A stretch of 64,000 bases of DNA from Ottelia alismoides (GCA_037367405.1 JAZKJV010007242.1:682001-746000), one strand, 5' to 3'. Positions 1 to 10,799 are shown, counted from the stretch's first letter. The notes: generated from the sequence alone by a model not told the origin. Numbers and translations are program-made.

Positions 1-239
1 TCTCTCTTTTTGGGATTTTCTTTTTTTCTTCCCCTTCCCCAACTGAAGGGCTCTAGGGAAGGGGATCACAGGGTCCTTTTCAGATGAAGGACTAGGAAAA
101 GGTCTAGACGGTTCAAGGACCGGATCCACACATACATCATGCAACACAGTGGGACCAGAAGAAAGTAAACCTTTTCCTTTATTCAAAACAGAGTTCTGAG
201 ATACATGAACACGAGGAAAAACATCTCTGTCTGTACAAA

Positions 240-480
240 CACCGGTGGCCTCAGTACCACCACGGGCTGGCTGCTCTGCTGCTGCTGGTAGTAGACGTTG
301 TGCGGCATCAGTACCGCTGGCTGGCTCGGCTCTATGGGTGGCGTCAGTACCACCTCCTCGTGCTGGTGAAGCGGCGGCCTCAGTACCGCCGGTAGGATCA
401 ACATCCTTGGTGGCCTCAGTACCACCGTCATCGTCTGGAGCGGCCTCAGTACCGCTCTCCTCCTCCTCATGTGGCGCCTC
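240..480 (-). repeat. imperfect Gly-Thr-(Glu/Asp)-Ala repeats in gag tail
   Basis: Six irregular copies of a GGTEA/SGTDA motif occur in the open minus-strand frame, with plus-strand starts near 248, 306, 343, 379, 415 and 443. The spacing is 30-60 bp. The DNA core reads as the complement of GGTACTGAGGCC. The repeats lie in the low-complexity linker between capsid and protease. Confidence 0.75.
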
Positions 481-2296
481 GGGAGTGTCCTCGTGGTAAA
501 GCTCAGATGAGGCGCCGCCGCCTGCTGGGGTCCTACCGCTCCTAAGTGTGACAAAATCAGCATCAAATAAATCCGAAGATGTATCATCAAATGGGTCACT
601 AGGAGTGGCAAACTCAGTGTGTACTACCTGCTCAGATTTCCTCTTGAGATTGTTCGGATTCGGCTCGATCTGGGCTGGTATGGCGGCCTTCCCTCTCACC
701 AGGTCCCGCATCTCCTGGCGGAACTCATCCATCTCCCGTCTGAATGTGGCCTGCTGGTCCGTGAGGAGGCGGGCGATGTCATCCAAAGCGGGGCTCTCAT
801 GGGAGCCCGACGGGTAGCCTCTCTGTGGGTGAGGCTGCTGGAACTGCTGCTGCTGGTACTGGTAAGAGGGATATGAGGACGGGTGCTGCTGCTGAATCGG
901 GTGAGCCTGCTGCTCACGTCTCCATGACTGTCCCTGCTGCTGATAGGGACGAGGACCGTAGGATGATGGCTGGTGCTGCTGGTGTGCTGGGTGCTGCTGC
1001 TGCGAGTGGTGCTGGTCTCTCTGCTGGGAGTACTGCCCTCCCTGTCCTGACGGCTGCTGCTGGGGCTGGGCACCACCACGCCCCCACCTGAATCCGGGGA
1101 TGGTCTCGTCGGATCCCAGGCTGGGGGCGGTCGTACCAAATCCCGTTGACATCCATCAACGGCTCTGCATTGAAGGGGTCTGGCGGCAGTACTGACAGAG
1201 GCTGATCCGGTGGTAGACCACCATCTGCGTGTCCGGAGATGGTGGGGACTGGTAGGTGAGCTGCGGCTGCTGGTACGGCTCCGCCTGTACAAGGTGAACC
1301 TGTCTAGGCTGCTGTGAGGAGCTGGAGCGCTGGGACGAGCTGCTGCTGCTGCCGGTATCGCCTCGCGACAGAAGACGGGGCTGTGAAGCCGTCTGTGTCT
1401 CCTGGAGACACATGAGCTGGGTCTTCATGTCGCTCAGAACCTGTGCCATCTGCTCCATCTGAGTGATGCTCTGGCCCTGCTTCTTCTCTATCAGCTCCAT
1501 GCGGTCCAACTTCTCGCTGATGATACCCATGTCCGCAGCGGACGACTCTGCCTGTGCTGCTGCGACTGCGGACGAACTGGATGGACCTGCATCTACCCGT
1601 GCTATCCGTTTGGTACTGCACGGGTCCTGGCTGCTGTGGCTGGGGTCGCTGAGAATACAACCGGGTCTGAGACATCACCATGTAATTCTCGGACATCTCC
1701 TCGTAAATGGTCCAGACCCTGGTCGTGGTCCTTGGCGAAGTAGGACCCGCCGCAAGAAGCGTTCACCAGACCCTGAAGCTCTGGCGTCAACCCGCTGAAA
1801 AAGCTCTGAACTAGGTTCGGCTTGGATATGTTGTGGTGCGGGCATCTGTCTAGGAGCTCTCGAAACCTCTCCCAAGCCTCGTGAAACTGCTCATTGGGGA
1901 ACATGGAGAAGTTGCTGATCAGGGCTCTCGCTGCATTCGTCCGCCCGAGTGGATAGTACTTTTTCAAGTACTCGGTGCGGAGCTGCTCCCATGTGTATAC
2001 AAACTTCCCTAAATGCTTCAGCCAGGTGGCTGCTCTATCTGCCAGTGATAAAGGGAAGGCTATCATCCGGATCGTGTCCTGGTCCACGTGGCGATCGTGG
2101 ACAGTGCTGCAGATCATCAAGAACTCCTGGAGGTGGAGGTGGGCTCCTCAGTGGCTAACCCGTGGAAACGGGGCAGTAGCTGCAAGGTGTTCGGGGGGAA
2201 CTTGAAGTCCCCCACGATAGCTGGCACTACCACCCAATGATGCATCAGAGTAGATCCTGGGGTTGTGTAACGCCCGCATCGGCTGTGGTGGTCCTC

Positions 2297-2362
2297 CTGC
2301 CGCGGCGGCTGCCGCTGCTGCGGCGGCTGCTGCTGCTGCTGCTGCGGCTGCTGCGGCTGCGA
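2297..2362 (-). repeat. GCN (poly-alanine) tract in gag N-terminal region
   Basis: About 21 consecutive alanine codons (mixed GCA, GCC, GCG) follow an acidic Glu/Asp/Ala stretch and precede a Gly-Gly-Pro-Pro segment of gag. Codon mixing shows it is not a pure trinucleotide microsatellite. Confidence 0.85.
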
Positions 2363-2813
2363 CCTCTGCATCAGGCATATCCTCAGGCTCGCTCTGCTGC
2401 TCTGCTCTGAGCCTCTCCAACTCTCTCCTCATCTCTATCATGAATGCCCCTGATCGCGTAGCTGCTGCTGAACCGTCTCGAGTGATGTGATCAGGGTGGA
2501 GTTGATCGCCCCCTGGTCAAATACAACATGCTGATCTCCCTGTTGACCTCTGGGGTAATCGTCTGATCTGGCGGCCATAGCGACGTCTGCAAAATCAAAT
2601 GAGCCCAACTCAGGTGCTGTCAAATCTGATAATCTCTCCTCGGGCTCATGTCTCCCAATCCCAGAAGAAAGGGGGTCGAGGGGGAACAGGGCGGAGTCGT
2701 ACTTGGGCTCAGAGAGATGGTCTCGGCTCTCACGGGCCAACCTAGATGATCGGGTAGACGTGCCCGAAAGCGGTGCAGCCAGAGGCTGCCTAAGAGACCC
2801 GTCTACCCATCAT

Positions 2814-4164
2814 CTTGATCTGGGCGAGTAATGCGGATGAGATCTGGAATCAACTATGATCAAAAACAAACCCCCGGTTCACCAACGCAACGCGAGCTGA
2901 AGACCGTAAAAGTTCGTCAAATTATCTTGTCTATTTTTATTTTGGTGAACACACAAAATATCAGAGCGCTTACGTGACCTGTTAGGATATCCGATGCTAT
3001 CCCAACCGACTGGCCCGCACAGAAGAGTCGGTAATCAGTCGGGTCTAGCACCGGGAGGCTCTACCTAGGGTGCGGGTCACTCTCTCGCGCATCCAAACCA
3101 AACAATGAGAGGGTGCTCTCCCCAAGACAAAGTTTTTAGGGTGAGCGGTTTTTAAGATCAAGTATGATTAGCAGTCCCGATTTTATTGTTTTTCTTTTTA
3201 ATATTTTTCAAAGCAAACAAAAGGCCTAACGAATTTTTCGGTTCTCCTGATTTATTTAATCCGAAAACAGGGGGGAGAAGACGAAAAAGCCGATGCGCGA
3301 GAAATCAATGATGCATGCTGAGATAGAAATGCGTACCTTGTCTCCAGCACTCTACATGCAAGTGATCCGCGCAGAATTGAAAGACAGAAATAAAACTACC
3401 TAAATGATGCAACGGGAAAAACCGAGTCCTAGATGAGCAATTTCTAGCGCAGAACCTTCTAACTCAGTCACTCGCCCTCGATCCAAAGAGTCCGGTCTAG
3501 ACCCACCCCTCCTCTTCTCGACAATTCGAGTTCAAGAGTAGCGCTTGACGGGGCAGGCTCGCGGCGCGTAGGCTCTCAGGAAAGTGACTAAGTTATTTTT
3601 TATTATTTATTATTAGTAGGTCCAATTACGTTCTATGGGAACAGATAAGCAATTAGGTGTGTGGATCCTACTAATTACGTCACAAGCACCAGAAATTCCT
3701 AAATCTAGGGGCTCGAGTAAAAACCGCGTAAACACCGGAAAAGGCAGTAAAAAAGTAGAAGAAAGCCGCGAAAAACCGCGAAAAACTCTAAGGGTCCCCC
3801 GAGCACGCCGGTGCTCGGTGAAACAGACCCGCTAAGTGTCAAGCACAGTCTCTGAGTCCTGTATTATTACAACAATAAAAATAGAATATCCCTAAACTAT
3901 CCTCACCCACTCATCTCTCTCTCTCTCGCTCTCTCCTGCGGCTCGATGAAGAAACGAGCCGCCTCCGCCTTCGCTCGGGTGCACCGGCGCTCCTAGGAAT
4001 GCCGCCCTCGCTCCTCGGGCCCTCGCAAGAAACAGAGAGAAAAGTGGTCAGTCCAAAAATTATTGTCATAAATATGAAAAGAATATATATACAACAACTC
4101 TATACAAAAAGCCGCGAAAATCGAAAAGCCGCGGAAAAAGCTAAAAATGACTACTAAGCCGTGC
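2814..4164 (-). other. non-coding leader between primer site and gag
   Basis: This 1.35-kb stretch separates the primer binding site from the gag start, as expected for the 5' leader of a Ty3 element. I see no credible coding sequence. It contains a short CT-rich run at about 3915-3937 and AT-rich segments near 3190-3250 and 3595-3620. Confidence 0.6.
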
Positions 4165-4182
4165 TCCCCGGCAACGGCGCCA
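4165..4182 (-). promoter_or_regulatory. primer binding site, tRNA-Asp type
   Basis: The minus strand reads TGGCGCCGTTGCCGGGGA, the complement of a plant tRNA-Asp 3' end, the usual primer of Athila-like elements. It lies three bases after the CA end of LTR A, which fixes the element's orientation as minus and marks LTR A as a 5' LTR. Confidence 0.92.
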
Positions 4183-4324
4183 TTCTGATAAGCGACCTGA
4201 AGGCTAGGGTATAGGTGCTAAATTGGTCGTTGCGACCCAAGCGCTCAAGTCAACTTAATCAAGAAAAATGAACCACTCGAAAAATACGTAAAATCAAAAC
4301 AAAGCGGTCCTGCTATGAGATTTA

Positions 4325-4345
4325 CCTGGTATAGCACCCAGGTTC
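4325..4345 (-). other. hairpin near U5 end of LTR A
   Basis: Inverted arms ACCTGG and CCAGGT surround TATAGCAC, about 140 bp from the LTR end. Related hairpins occur in LTR F (60886-60905), LTR I (about 59439-59459) and LTR K (about 16891-16911), so the structure is kept while the bases change. Confidence 0.5.
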
Positions 4346-5094
4346 GAACACAAGGAGCACGGATTGGCCGAAGGCCTACGAAGTAGTCAAAATGAATAAA
4401 ATAAAAGACAAAATATTTTTTTGTGGTTTTTAATGATTTTTATATTTTTTTGGATTTTTTTAATATAGAGAGAAAATAAGGAAAGCAAAAACAAGCACAC
4501 TTCAACAAATTATTTAATGTATCAAGAAGCGAGCAAAAATTCAGACAAAATATTTTTATGTTTTTTATGTTTTTTTAATGTTTTTGGTGAATTTTTGGGA
4601 TTTTTCTGATATTTATTCTAATTGCTAAAAATCAAACAGTAAGAAAAAGGCAAGGTACTGTCCAGCCAGGCCCAAAACCCAAAGATAAAATATCTAAGGA
4701 TCTCAGAGGGACCTGGAGGTAATTTTCCTGTATACTAGAGAAAACGAGGAAAATTTGAGCACCAAAATTATTGTTTTTGGGTTTTTAGATTATTTACTAT
4801 AATTTTTATGCGTTTTTGAGTGTTTTTAAGTTTTTATGGGTTTTTAGTGATGAAAAATAGCCAAAATTGGCTAGAAAATCAAAGAACACACAAGAAACAG
4901 AACCTAATTTTTGTAGAATTTTTAGGAGGGTTTTTATATTTTTTTGTGATTTTTAAAACTGATAGTGCAAGAAATAGATGTTTTTGAATTTTTTAAAAAA
5001 AGCAAATAAAATAAAAAATGTCCTCAAAAATCTACAAAAATCCTACACCATGGCAGGAGCCATGTGTCAAATTTTCGTTGGATTTGGAGGTGAT

Positions 5095-5600
5095 TTGATA
5101 TTTTATTCGAAAATGACAAGAGGGCACTGTGCACAGGGACCAAAGTGCAAATACCCGAAGTTCTGGGGGTCCAGGTGCAATTAACCCAGCAACGCACGCG
5201 CGCTGCGCGTGCCTGGGGCACTCAGGGACCTTCTGGTATCAAAAACAAGTCCTAGGACCTTTTGGTAACTCGTACCAAAAAGTCCAGGGGCTATGTTGCA
5301 AATAACCCACTAAAAGGCGCACATGCGGAAATAAAACGTTCACAGGGGCATAAGTGCAAATACCAGAAAGTTTCTATTCATTCATAAAGCACCCAGAACT
5401 ACAGGATAATAGTTGCAATTAAACCAAAACTACACGTGACGAAGCACGTGGCTCACACATACAGGGGCATAAGTGCAAATATTCACAAGCATGAGGTCCA
5501 ATGTGCAATTAACCCTACGTAAATAAAATGCAGAAAATATTTACAGGACTGACACGTAAAACAGAAACTAAGAGGGGGCCTAAGGTAATTTACCCCTTTA
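5095..5600 (-). repeat. interspersed GTGCAAATACC-like words in LTR A
   Basis: On the plus strand about eight degenerate copies of a roughly 20-bp unit (GGGNNNAAGTGCAAATACC) occur at 5117, 5170, 5290, 5345, 5410, 5463, 5495 and 5580. Spacing is irregular, 30-120 bp. The same words recur at the same place in LTR F and, on the opposite strand, in LTRs J, K and I. Confidence 0.6.
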
Positions 5601-5870
5601 TTACGTCGACGGCTGGATGAGCGCCACGTAGCTGATCTGACGGTCTCGGATGGCTGGCGCTTCTCTTCGTCCGCACGTGAGCCTGATCGACGGCGCAGAG
5701 GAGGACACGTGGGTGATCGAACGACCTCGGGTGCTGGTGGTTCTCTCCTCTGCTCTAACGGTCCAGATCGCCCCTCTGGATGATCGGGCGGTGGCTGCTC
5801 CTTCGTGGATGGACGATCAAGATGAAACCTGGAGCTTGCGGGCGATCGGACGGTGGTGGAGGATACTGGA
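5600..5870 (-). repeat. interspersed GATCGGACGGT-like words in LTR A
   Basis: Degenerate copies of GATCNGACGGT recur every 40-70 bp (for example 5636, 5675, 5717, 5760, 5783 and 5842). They sit between the TGCAAATA-type block and the rest of the GC-rich part. The same word type fills 62190-62490 of LTR F. Confidence 0.5.
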
Positions 5871-6642
5871 AGAACACTCAGCCGGCGAGCTTCGCCGGCC
5901 TCGTGCGCGTACTGTGGTCCTCCTCAGCTGCCTCTGAAGATCGGAGAAGGTCGGCGATGTCGTCCCGCAGCTGGTGGTGCCCTCCGATGGCCCAGCCGAG
6001 CCCTGGAGGGGCTCCGGCGAGGTCGACGGAGGGGAGCTCCTGGCCTGGATGTGGGGAGGCCTCAGATGGCCTCCTCTTGACCTGCAAAGTAGCTCAAGAG
6101 CTTCGCGGGTCGAGGGCAAAGTGCCTCGACCCGGTTAGGTGGGGTGAAGGTGAGCTGTGGGTCAGGGCGAGCGAGCTCCGGCGAGCGGAGGACGGTGGAG
6201 CTCGAACCCCAGCTCCTGTGCGAGCTAGGTTGAACGAGGGGGCGGAGAAGGTGCGTGGAGGAAAGGTGAAGGTGACAGTGTGCCCCGATGATCGAGAAGA
6301 TACGCGATATGGTCGGAATCAAAGGAACGCGGCGGAACTACAATTTGGGGGAAACAAGAAATTAAGCTAAATAGGCGAGCTAGAATGCTACCTGGGTGGA
6401 GTGGAAGGCTGTGCTGAAGCTTAGGCAGCTCCTGGTCGTTGCCTCGAAGGTCGCCAAGGCCTAAGGCTCGAGCTCCTGCACTGGGCGGAGCACGGCGGCG
6501 CAAAGTCGCCGGATCAGTGGTCAGGCCACCCCCTCCTCACTGCTACAAGGGCAATCGCGAGCTGTCACCTCAGGGATCGCTATGGAGGTCACGGGACGAA
6601 GGGTGGATAGCCAAAGATGCGTGAAAACGGGGGCGGAGCTCA

Positions 6643-6651
6643 GATTATATA
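6643..6651 (-). promoter_or_regulatory. TATA box of LTR A
   Basis: TATATAATC on the minus strand, at the change from AT-rich U3 to the GC-rich block. It lies about 203 bp downstream of the inverted TTGAC pair, a spacing seen in five other LTRs here. Confidence 0.55.
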
Positions 6652-6853
6652 CGAGTGCCAACCCGACTAGGGCTGGTCGGGTAGGGTTGCGAGAAGCACG
6701 GATCCCAATGCGGATGCCCCGGCGGTCATGTCGGATGTACGAGGAAGCGATAGGACCCGGGGTTTGCGGAGAAGGCGATCGGATCGAGCGCGGAAAAAGA
6801 GGAGAATTCGGGTCGGGCGCAAGATCCGTGGGAGAAGACGGTCCGCGGGGGGA

Positions 6854-6869
6854 GTTGACCGGGGTCAAC
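6854..6869 (-). promoter_or_regulatory. inverted W-box pair in LTR A
   Basis: GTTGACC-GG-GGTCAAC is a perfect inverted pair of the TTGAC core bound by WRKY factors. CACGTG lies nearby (about 6897). That a WRKY protein binds here is inference. Confidence 0.5.
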
Positions 6870-7835
6870 ATTCCCCGTGGACCAGTGGGATGCTGCCACG
6901 TGGTCAAAATTTGAAACTCAAAAATGAGGCAGCAAATGGCCGATTTTGCAAAAACCCAAAACATGAAATATTTTTCTTTTATTTTTTTCTATTTTTTTGT
7001 GATTTTTAATTAATTTTTAGAAATAAGAATAAGGTATTTACATTATATAGGGATATATACAATATGTAGGCTTTTGATTTTTGATTTTTTAATTATTATT
7101 TTTATACAATTTTATTCCTATTTTATATTTTATTTATTTATAGTATAAAATTAGGAATAAAAGGATATTTTTATTTTATTTTTATTATTTATATACAAGG
7201 GTGAAATAAATATATATGTACATCTATATACATGGTATATGTACAAGGTATTTTTATATTTTGAATTTCGTAGTTTTTATTTGATTTTTGTTTTGATTCT
7301 TTTTATTTTATTTATTTACAATATATAACCTAGAATATTTACAAAAAGTTTTGAAAATAAATAAATTTATTTACAAGGTTCAATACATGTAGAAGCATGG
7401 TCTATACACATGGTGAAAGGGCATTTTTTTTGAATTTTTGCTTTTTTTACTTTTTATTTTGTTTTTATCTTTTAGCAATACACACAGGTATTTACAAGAA
7501 TATTTTTGGTTGATGAAAATATAATTTTATTTATTTACAAAAATCTATACACATGAGCCCCTATCTCCCTCTACTTTGGCTTTTATGCGGTCAGGCCCAT
7601 GCTGAGCCCTCCCTTGGGTTAGGTTGCTCAATATTTATTCTAAATATTTCCCTCTTTTTCTTTTTACTCTTTATTCTTTTATTTTTGCACAAAAACATGC
7701 TAATTACAGGTTTTTACACAATGCATGCTTTTCATAATTATTTGTATTTACACATATCTACATGTATTTGCAAAGGTTTTTGTAGCTAAAATATAAGAAT
7801 AAAGAGTGATGAATGGGTATTCATCAGCTACCGTA

Positions 7836-8163
7836 ATCAAAGCTATCCTCCACAGCAACTGGTTGTATCATATCACAATTCATGTCCCTCCCAACAATAT
7901 TCGCAGTATTCCTCTCATTCTCCGCCCCACCATTTTTCACAGGGTTACCAACAGCAACCTCCCCTACATTATCAGAACCACAAGCCCCAAGTGGGTGATT
8001 CCTCTAAGGTTGCACCAGTGAGCACAACCCTCACTTTTCTGGAGCATCTTGTTAAGAATATGGTTGAGATGACCCAGAAGATTGACGACCTGATGGCTGC
8101 CAAACCATCATACCAGCCCAGGTCAAGGCCAATTCTAATAATTTCTAACGTAAGGAGAAGGTA
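7836..8163 (+). pseudogene. gag C-terminal fragment of another Ty3 element
   Basis: An open plus-strand frame begins without a start codon just after LTR A ends. It encodes a Gln/Tyr/Ser/His-rich tail (SYPPQQLVVSYHNS, FSQGYQQQPP), then a helical segment (LEHLVKNMVEMTQKIDDLMA) resembling the coiled coil after the gag core, and stops at TAG 8161-8163. A +1 shift would extend the frame to about 8300. The fragment is about 108 codons, has no gag core, and is cut off upstream by LTR A. It is probably the target into which element A inserted. Confidence 0.6.
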
Positions 8164-8224
8164 GTTTGCAGTGATCTGCCCGATTTATGTAGAAATAATT
8201 TATTTATATCTAATGTTGTTACTG

Positions 8225-9210
8225 ATGAATCTGCGATTAACCATCTCAATACCAAGATCTTAGCAAAATCCTTGAGTAAAGTCTCAAATAAATGTACATA
8301 AAATCAATAAATTAACAAAATGACTCTTGTAAATAAATCATAATAGTTATTGTATATTAGATAGTACAAAATAAATTAACAATAAAAATTCGCAAAAATA
8401 AAGGAGTTTTATACCTATAAATAGCTCAAAATTTCATCTATTTTTAATAATTCCTTTTCAACTCCTTTTTGGATAATTCTTTTTTTAACTTGTTCATAAA
8501 AATGTATATAAAAATACAAAAATACAAAACAAATTTCATCTCAAATAAGTGCTCCTAGATTCCAAAAGGAAAAAGCCGTGAAGTCCAACTTCTCGGCCAA
8601 GTTCTCGCTCCGTATGAACTCCAAATTCACCAAATTCACTTTTAAAGTTCAAGTTAGAAAATTATCTATCCAAGGGAAGTGGTTTCATTAAAATCGGAGC
8701 TTATTTGCAAAAGTTGAGTTTTGTGACCTAGATGTACATTGTATATTCCTCTTTTGTAAATTCTCCACTCTTTTTCTTCTCTTTATTTTATTGTATTTTA
8801 GTAACCAACTTTATTTATTTATTATTTATTTCATATTTTCTACCACAATTTCTCTTTTACCACCAACCCCCATTCAACTCCACCATTTTTTAATAATCTC
8901 CCATTCAACTCCATTAATAATACAACCTCCCATTCAACTCTACCACTTTAATAACTTCTCATGTCTTCTCTTTATATACATCTCATCCTCCTCATTTTTC
9001 ACTTGATCCATCTTTATATGAGGAGAGTCTAGTTCCCAGAGTTGAATCGGTGACAGTGACGCAACTGCAGTCGAGCGACGACAGCCTTCTCTCCGATGGG
9101 ATTCGTTGGCTTCTTGGCCAACATCGCAGCCGCATCCGTGCGTTGTTCGAGCGAAGTCCGTGCTCTCGTGAGCACTTCATAGGCGCTCGCGTTCATCTTA
9201 GGTAAGTTTC
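8225..9210 (+). mobile_element. LTR B: truncated plus-strand Ty3 LTR head
   Basis: TGATGAATCTGCGATT at 8225 matches the first 16 bases of LTR D. The conserved U3 block shared by LTRs J, L, N, M and G lies at about 8555-8740. AT-rich sequence with three roughly 30-bp repeats follows, then a TATA-like TTTATATA (8970), then a GC-rich stretch ending at a perfect AG|GTAAGT (9201/9202). Beyond 9210 the alignment with other LTRs is lost. Confidence 0.5.
8867..8950 (+). repeat. three copies of a CCCATTCAACTC repeat
   Basis: CCCATTCAACTC(C/T)A occurs at about 8868, 8900 and 8929 in a tandem-like array of roughly 30-bp units inside LTR B, just upstream of its TATA-like sequence. Confidence 0.7.
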
Positions 9211-10559
9211 CTTTTTATCATTAGGCAACATCGTTATTTTTGTATTTTATCACATGACGTTACCACCTACTTAGCTCCATTTATGCTACTTCATCATCTT
9301 CACCACCATCATCATATCATTCTTTTTCCCACATTATTTGCATTCCTTATTTAACAAAATTAAAAAATTAAAAATCTAAAACAAAAATTATTATTACAGC
9401 AGCAAAAGAAAAAAACATTTAAAAAATCCAAAAAAATGGAGGGAGCAGCAGCGGCTCCGTCGCCCCCCTCCTTCTTCCATGGCATCACTGCCGCCGCCCA
9501 AGGCCTCCACCGCCCCCGCGGTTCTCCAGCCGCAACACCGCCCTCCTCTGCCTCTTCATAGCGTCCCCGCCGGTGCGCCGCCCTCCTCCGCCTCTCCGTA
9601 CCACCGCGCGGCCCCGCCGGCGTTGCCCCCCTCCCCCCGTCTCCCCATTTGTGTTGTTGAAGAAGGAGAAGTAGGTCAAAAAAATTTGTAAAAATTTCAT
9701 TTAATTTATATTAAGTTTCTGTAATTACAAAAAGGTCCTATACTTAGTTTTCTGGTATTTTGTTCTCTAAAATTTGCATAGACAACCATGTGTTTGCTTA
9801 TTAATTTGGACATCAACTTTGCACCTTTTATTTGAATGAAAAATATCATGATGTTGAGCAACAAAATGTCTACCATCTGAATATTTATTTATATTTTTGT
9901 GACTTCTGATGAATTAATTAAAATTGTTCTAGTGAATTTTTGTGTATTTTACCCAATCAATGCTCTTAAATTCATATCTAACTTACAGTTGCTCTAAAAA
10001 TTCTTGAAAAATTAGACATGATGTCTTGAAAAGTGATTGATATACTGTCCGAATTTCATCCAAAATAGAGTCTTGTGCATGTAATAAATTATAGAGTGAT
10101 TTGGATATTTGATTTTTAATTGAATCCACGTACATCATTTTGTAAAATTTCAAATCTCCTGGATTGCATATGAAAATACCTTTTCGAGATAATTGCACTC
10201 TGATTAATTTAATAACGTAGATTTATTAAGAATTAATTACTCACTATCACTCTGTTTCCACTAAAAATCCATAAAAAATTCATACTTTGTCAGAAAATTC
10301 CAAAAAAAATACGTAGTATCCTTGCATCATGTTTGAAATCCAATAAAATTTTCATAATTTTTGCTTACTATTTGTATGAAAAATTACGAAAAACCCCATA
10401 AAAAGTGTGCATTTTTAATTGTTGTATTTTAATTCTTAAAATTCCAAAAAAGTGTCTTGCATTCATCACTGGATTAGAATTCTTGGAAAATATAGTTCGG
10501 CTAAATTGGACTTATTTTCTAGTAAAATTAATTTGGCTAAGTTGTGTGATTTTTTAGTA
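9211..10559. other. AT-rich LTR-like sequence, unresolved
   Basis: No gene seen. A GC-rich patch at 9440-9660 encodes Pro/Ala-rich ORFs on both strands, typical of the GC-rich parts of the LTRs here. The rest resembles the AT-rich U5 or U3 parts of neighbouring LTRs but I could not place boundaries. Confidence 0.35.
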
Positions 10560-10799
10560 ACATAATTCACTTGCATTGTGCATTTTGCATTTATTTTTGC
10601 ATAAAAATATATCCTCATTGTTTTATTCTTTTTATTTTCGTCTCTTTATTCTATAAATTTAGCATTAAAAACCTATTATTTACATAGTAGATGCACTAAA
10701 TAATGAATGTTATTTTGTACAAGTTGATGCTATTTACATGCATAATCAAGGGTTTTTAAGGTAATGATAGAATAAAGATGATGAAATAAAGATTCATCA
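10560..10799 (-). mobile_element. LTR C: minus-strand LTR head fragment
   Basis: It ends at 10799 with GATTCATCA, so its minus strand starts TGATGAATC. It continues with the family's TTTCATCATCTTTATTCT and AAAAACCC words, matching heads J, L and N. The extent away from the head is uncertain and could reach about 9700. Confidence 0.55.

Larger units (their letters stand above)
1..2813 (-). pseudogene. gag: Ty3/Athila-Tat-like gag, frameshifted, runs off the left edge
   Basis: Capsid-nucleocapsid polyprotein of a Ty3-type LTR retrotransposon, which would package element RNA in cytoplasmic particles. In order on the minus strand: a likely start (tandem ATG near 2813), an acidic N-terminus (to 2440), a poly-Ala tract, the core retrotransposon gag domain (about 2250-1610, with FHGLATEEP, AFPLSLADRAATWL, YYPLGRTNAARALISNF and a WTIYEEMSENYM-type end), a coiled coil (about 1530-1440) and a long Gln/Pro-rich tail. 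The tail ends in Gly-Thr-Glu-Ala repeats and a Lys-rich segment entering the protease region beyond base 1. At least six single-base frameshifts are visible, near 2792, 2441, 2127, 1720-1745, 1590 and 1090-1260. In-frame substitution stops are essentially absent. What is seen is the motif order; assignment to the Athila/Tat group also rests on the tRNA-Asp-type primer site upstream. No usable zinc knuckle is visible. Confidence 0.88.
4186..7826 (-). mobile_element. LTR A: complete 5' LTR (3.64 kb) of the minus-strand Ty3 element
   Basis: Minus-strand LTR starting TGATGAATACCC (7826) and ending CTTATCA (4186), next to the primer site. From its head it comprises an AT-rich U3 (7826-6900), an inverted TTGAC pair (6854-6869), a TATA box (TATATAATC, 6643-6651), a GC-rich block (about 6600-5600) with repeated GATCGGACGGT-like words, a block of TGCAAATA-like words (5600-5095) and an AT-rich U5 with a hairpin near the end. 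It aligns by eye along its length with 60742-64000. The paired 3' LTR must lie left of base 1. The GC-rich block makes many overlapping ORFs on both strands that I regard as non-coding. Confidence 0.9.

Noticed and set aside
5650..6500. Long overlapping ORFs on both strands in the GC-rich part of LTR A
   Set aside because: Frames are not kept in the homologous LTR F, and all frames are open because of GC content and few stop codons.
4186..7826. LTRs A and F as the two ends of one element
   Set aside because: They are too diverged, and element A runs leftwards from its primer site, so its partner lies left of base 1.
9479..9700. Pro/Ala-rich 70-aa ORF possibly a host exon
   Set aside because: Compositional; equally long antisense ORF, no splice context or motif.
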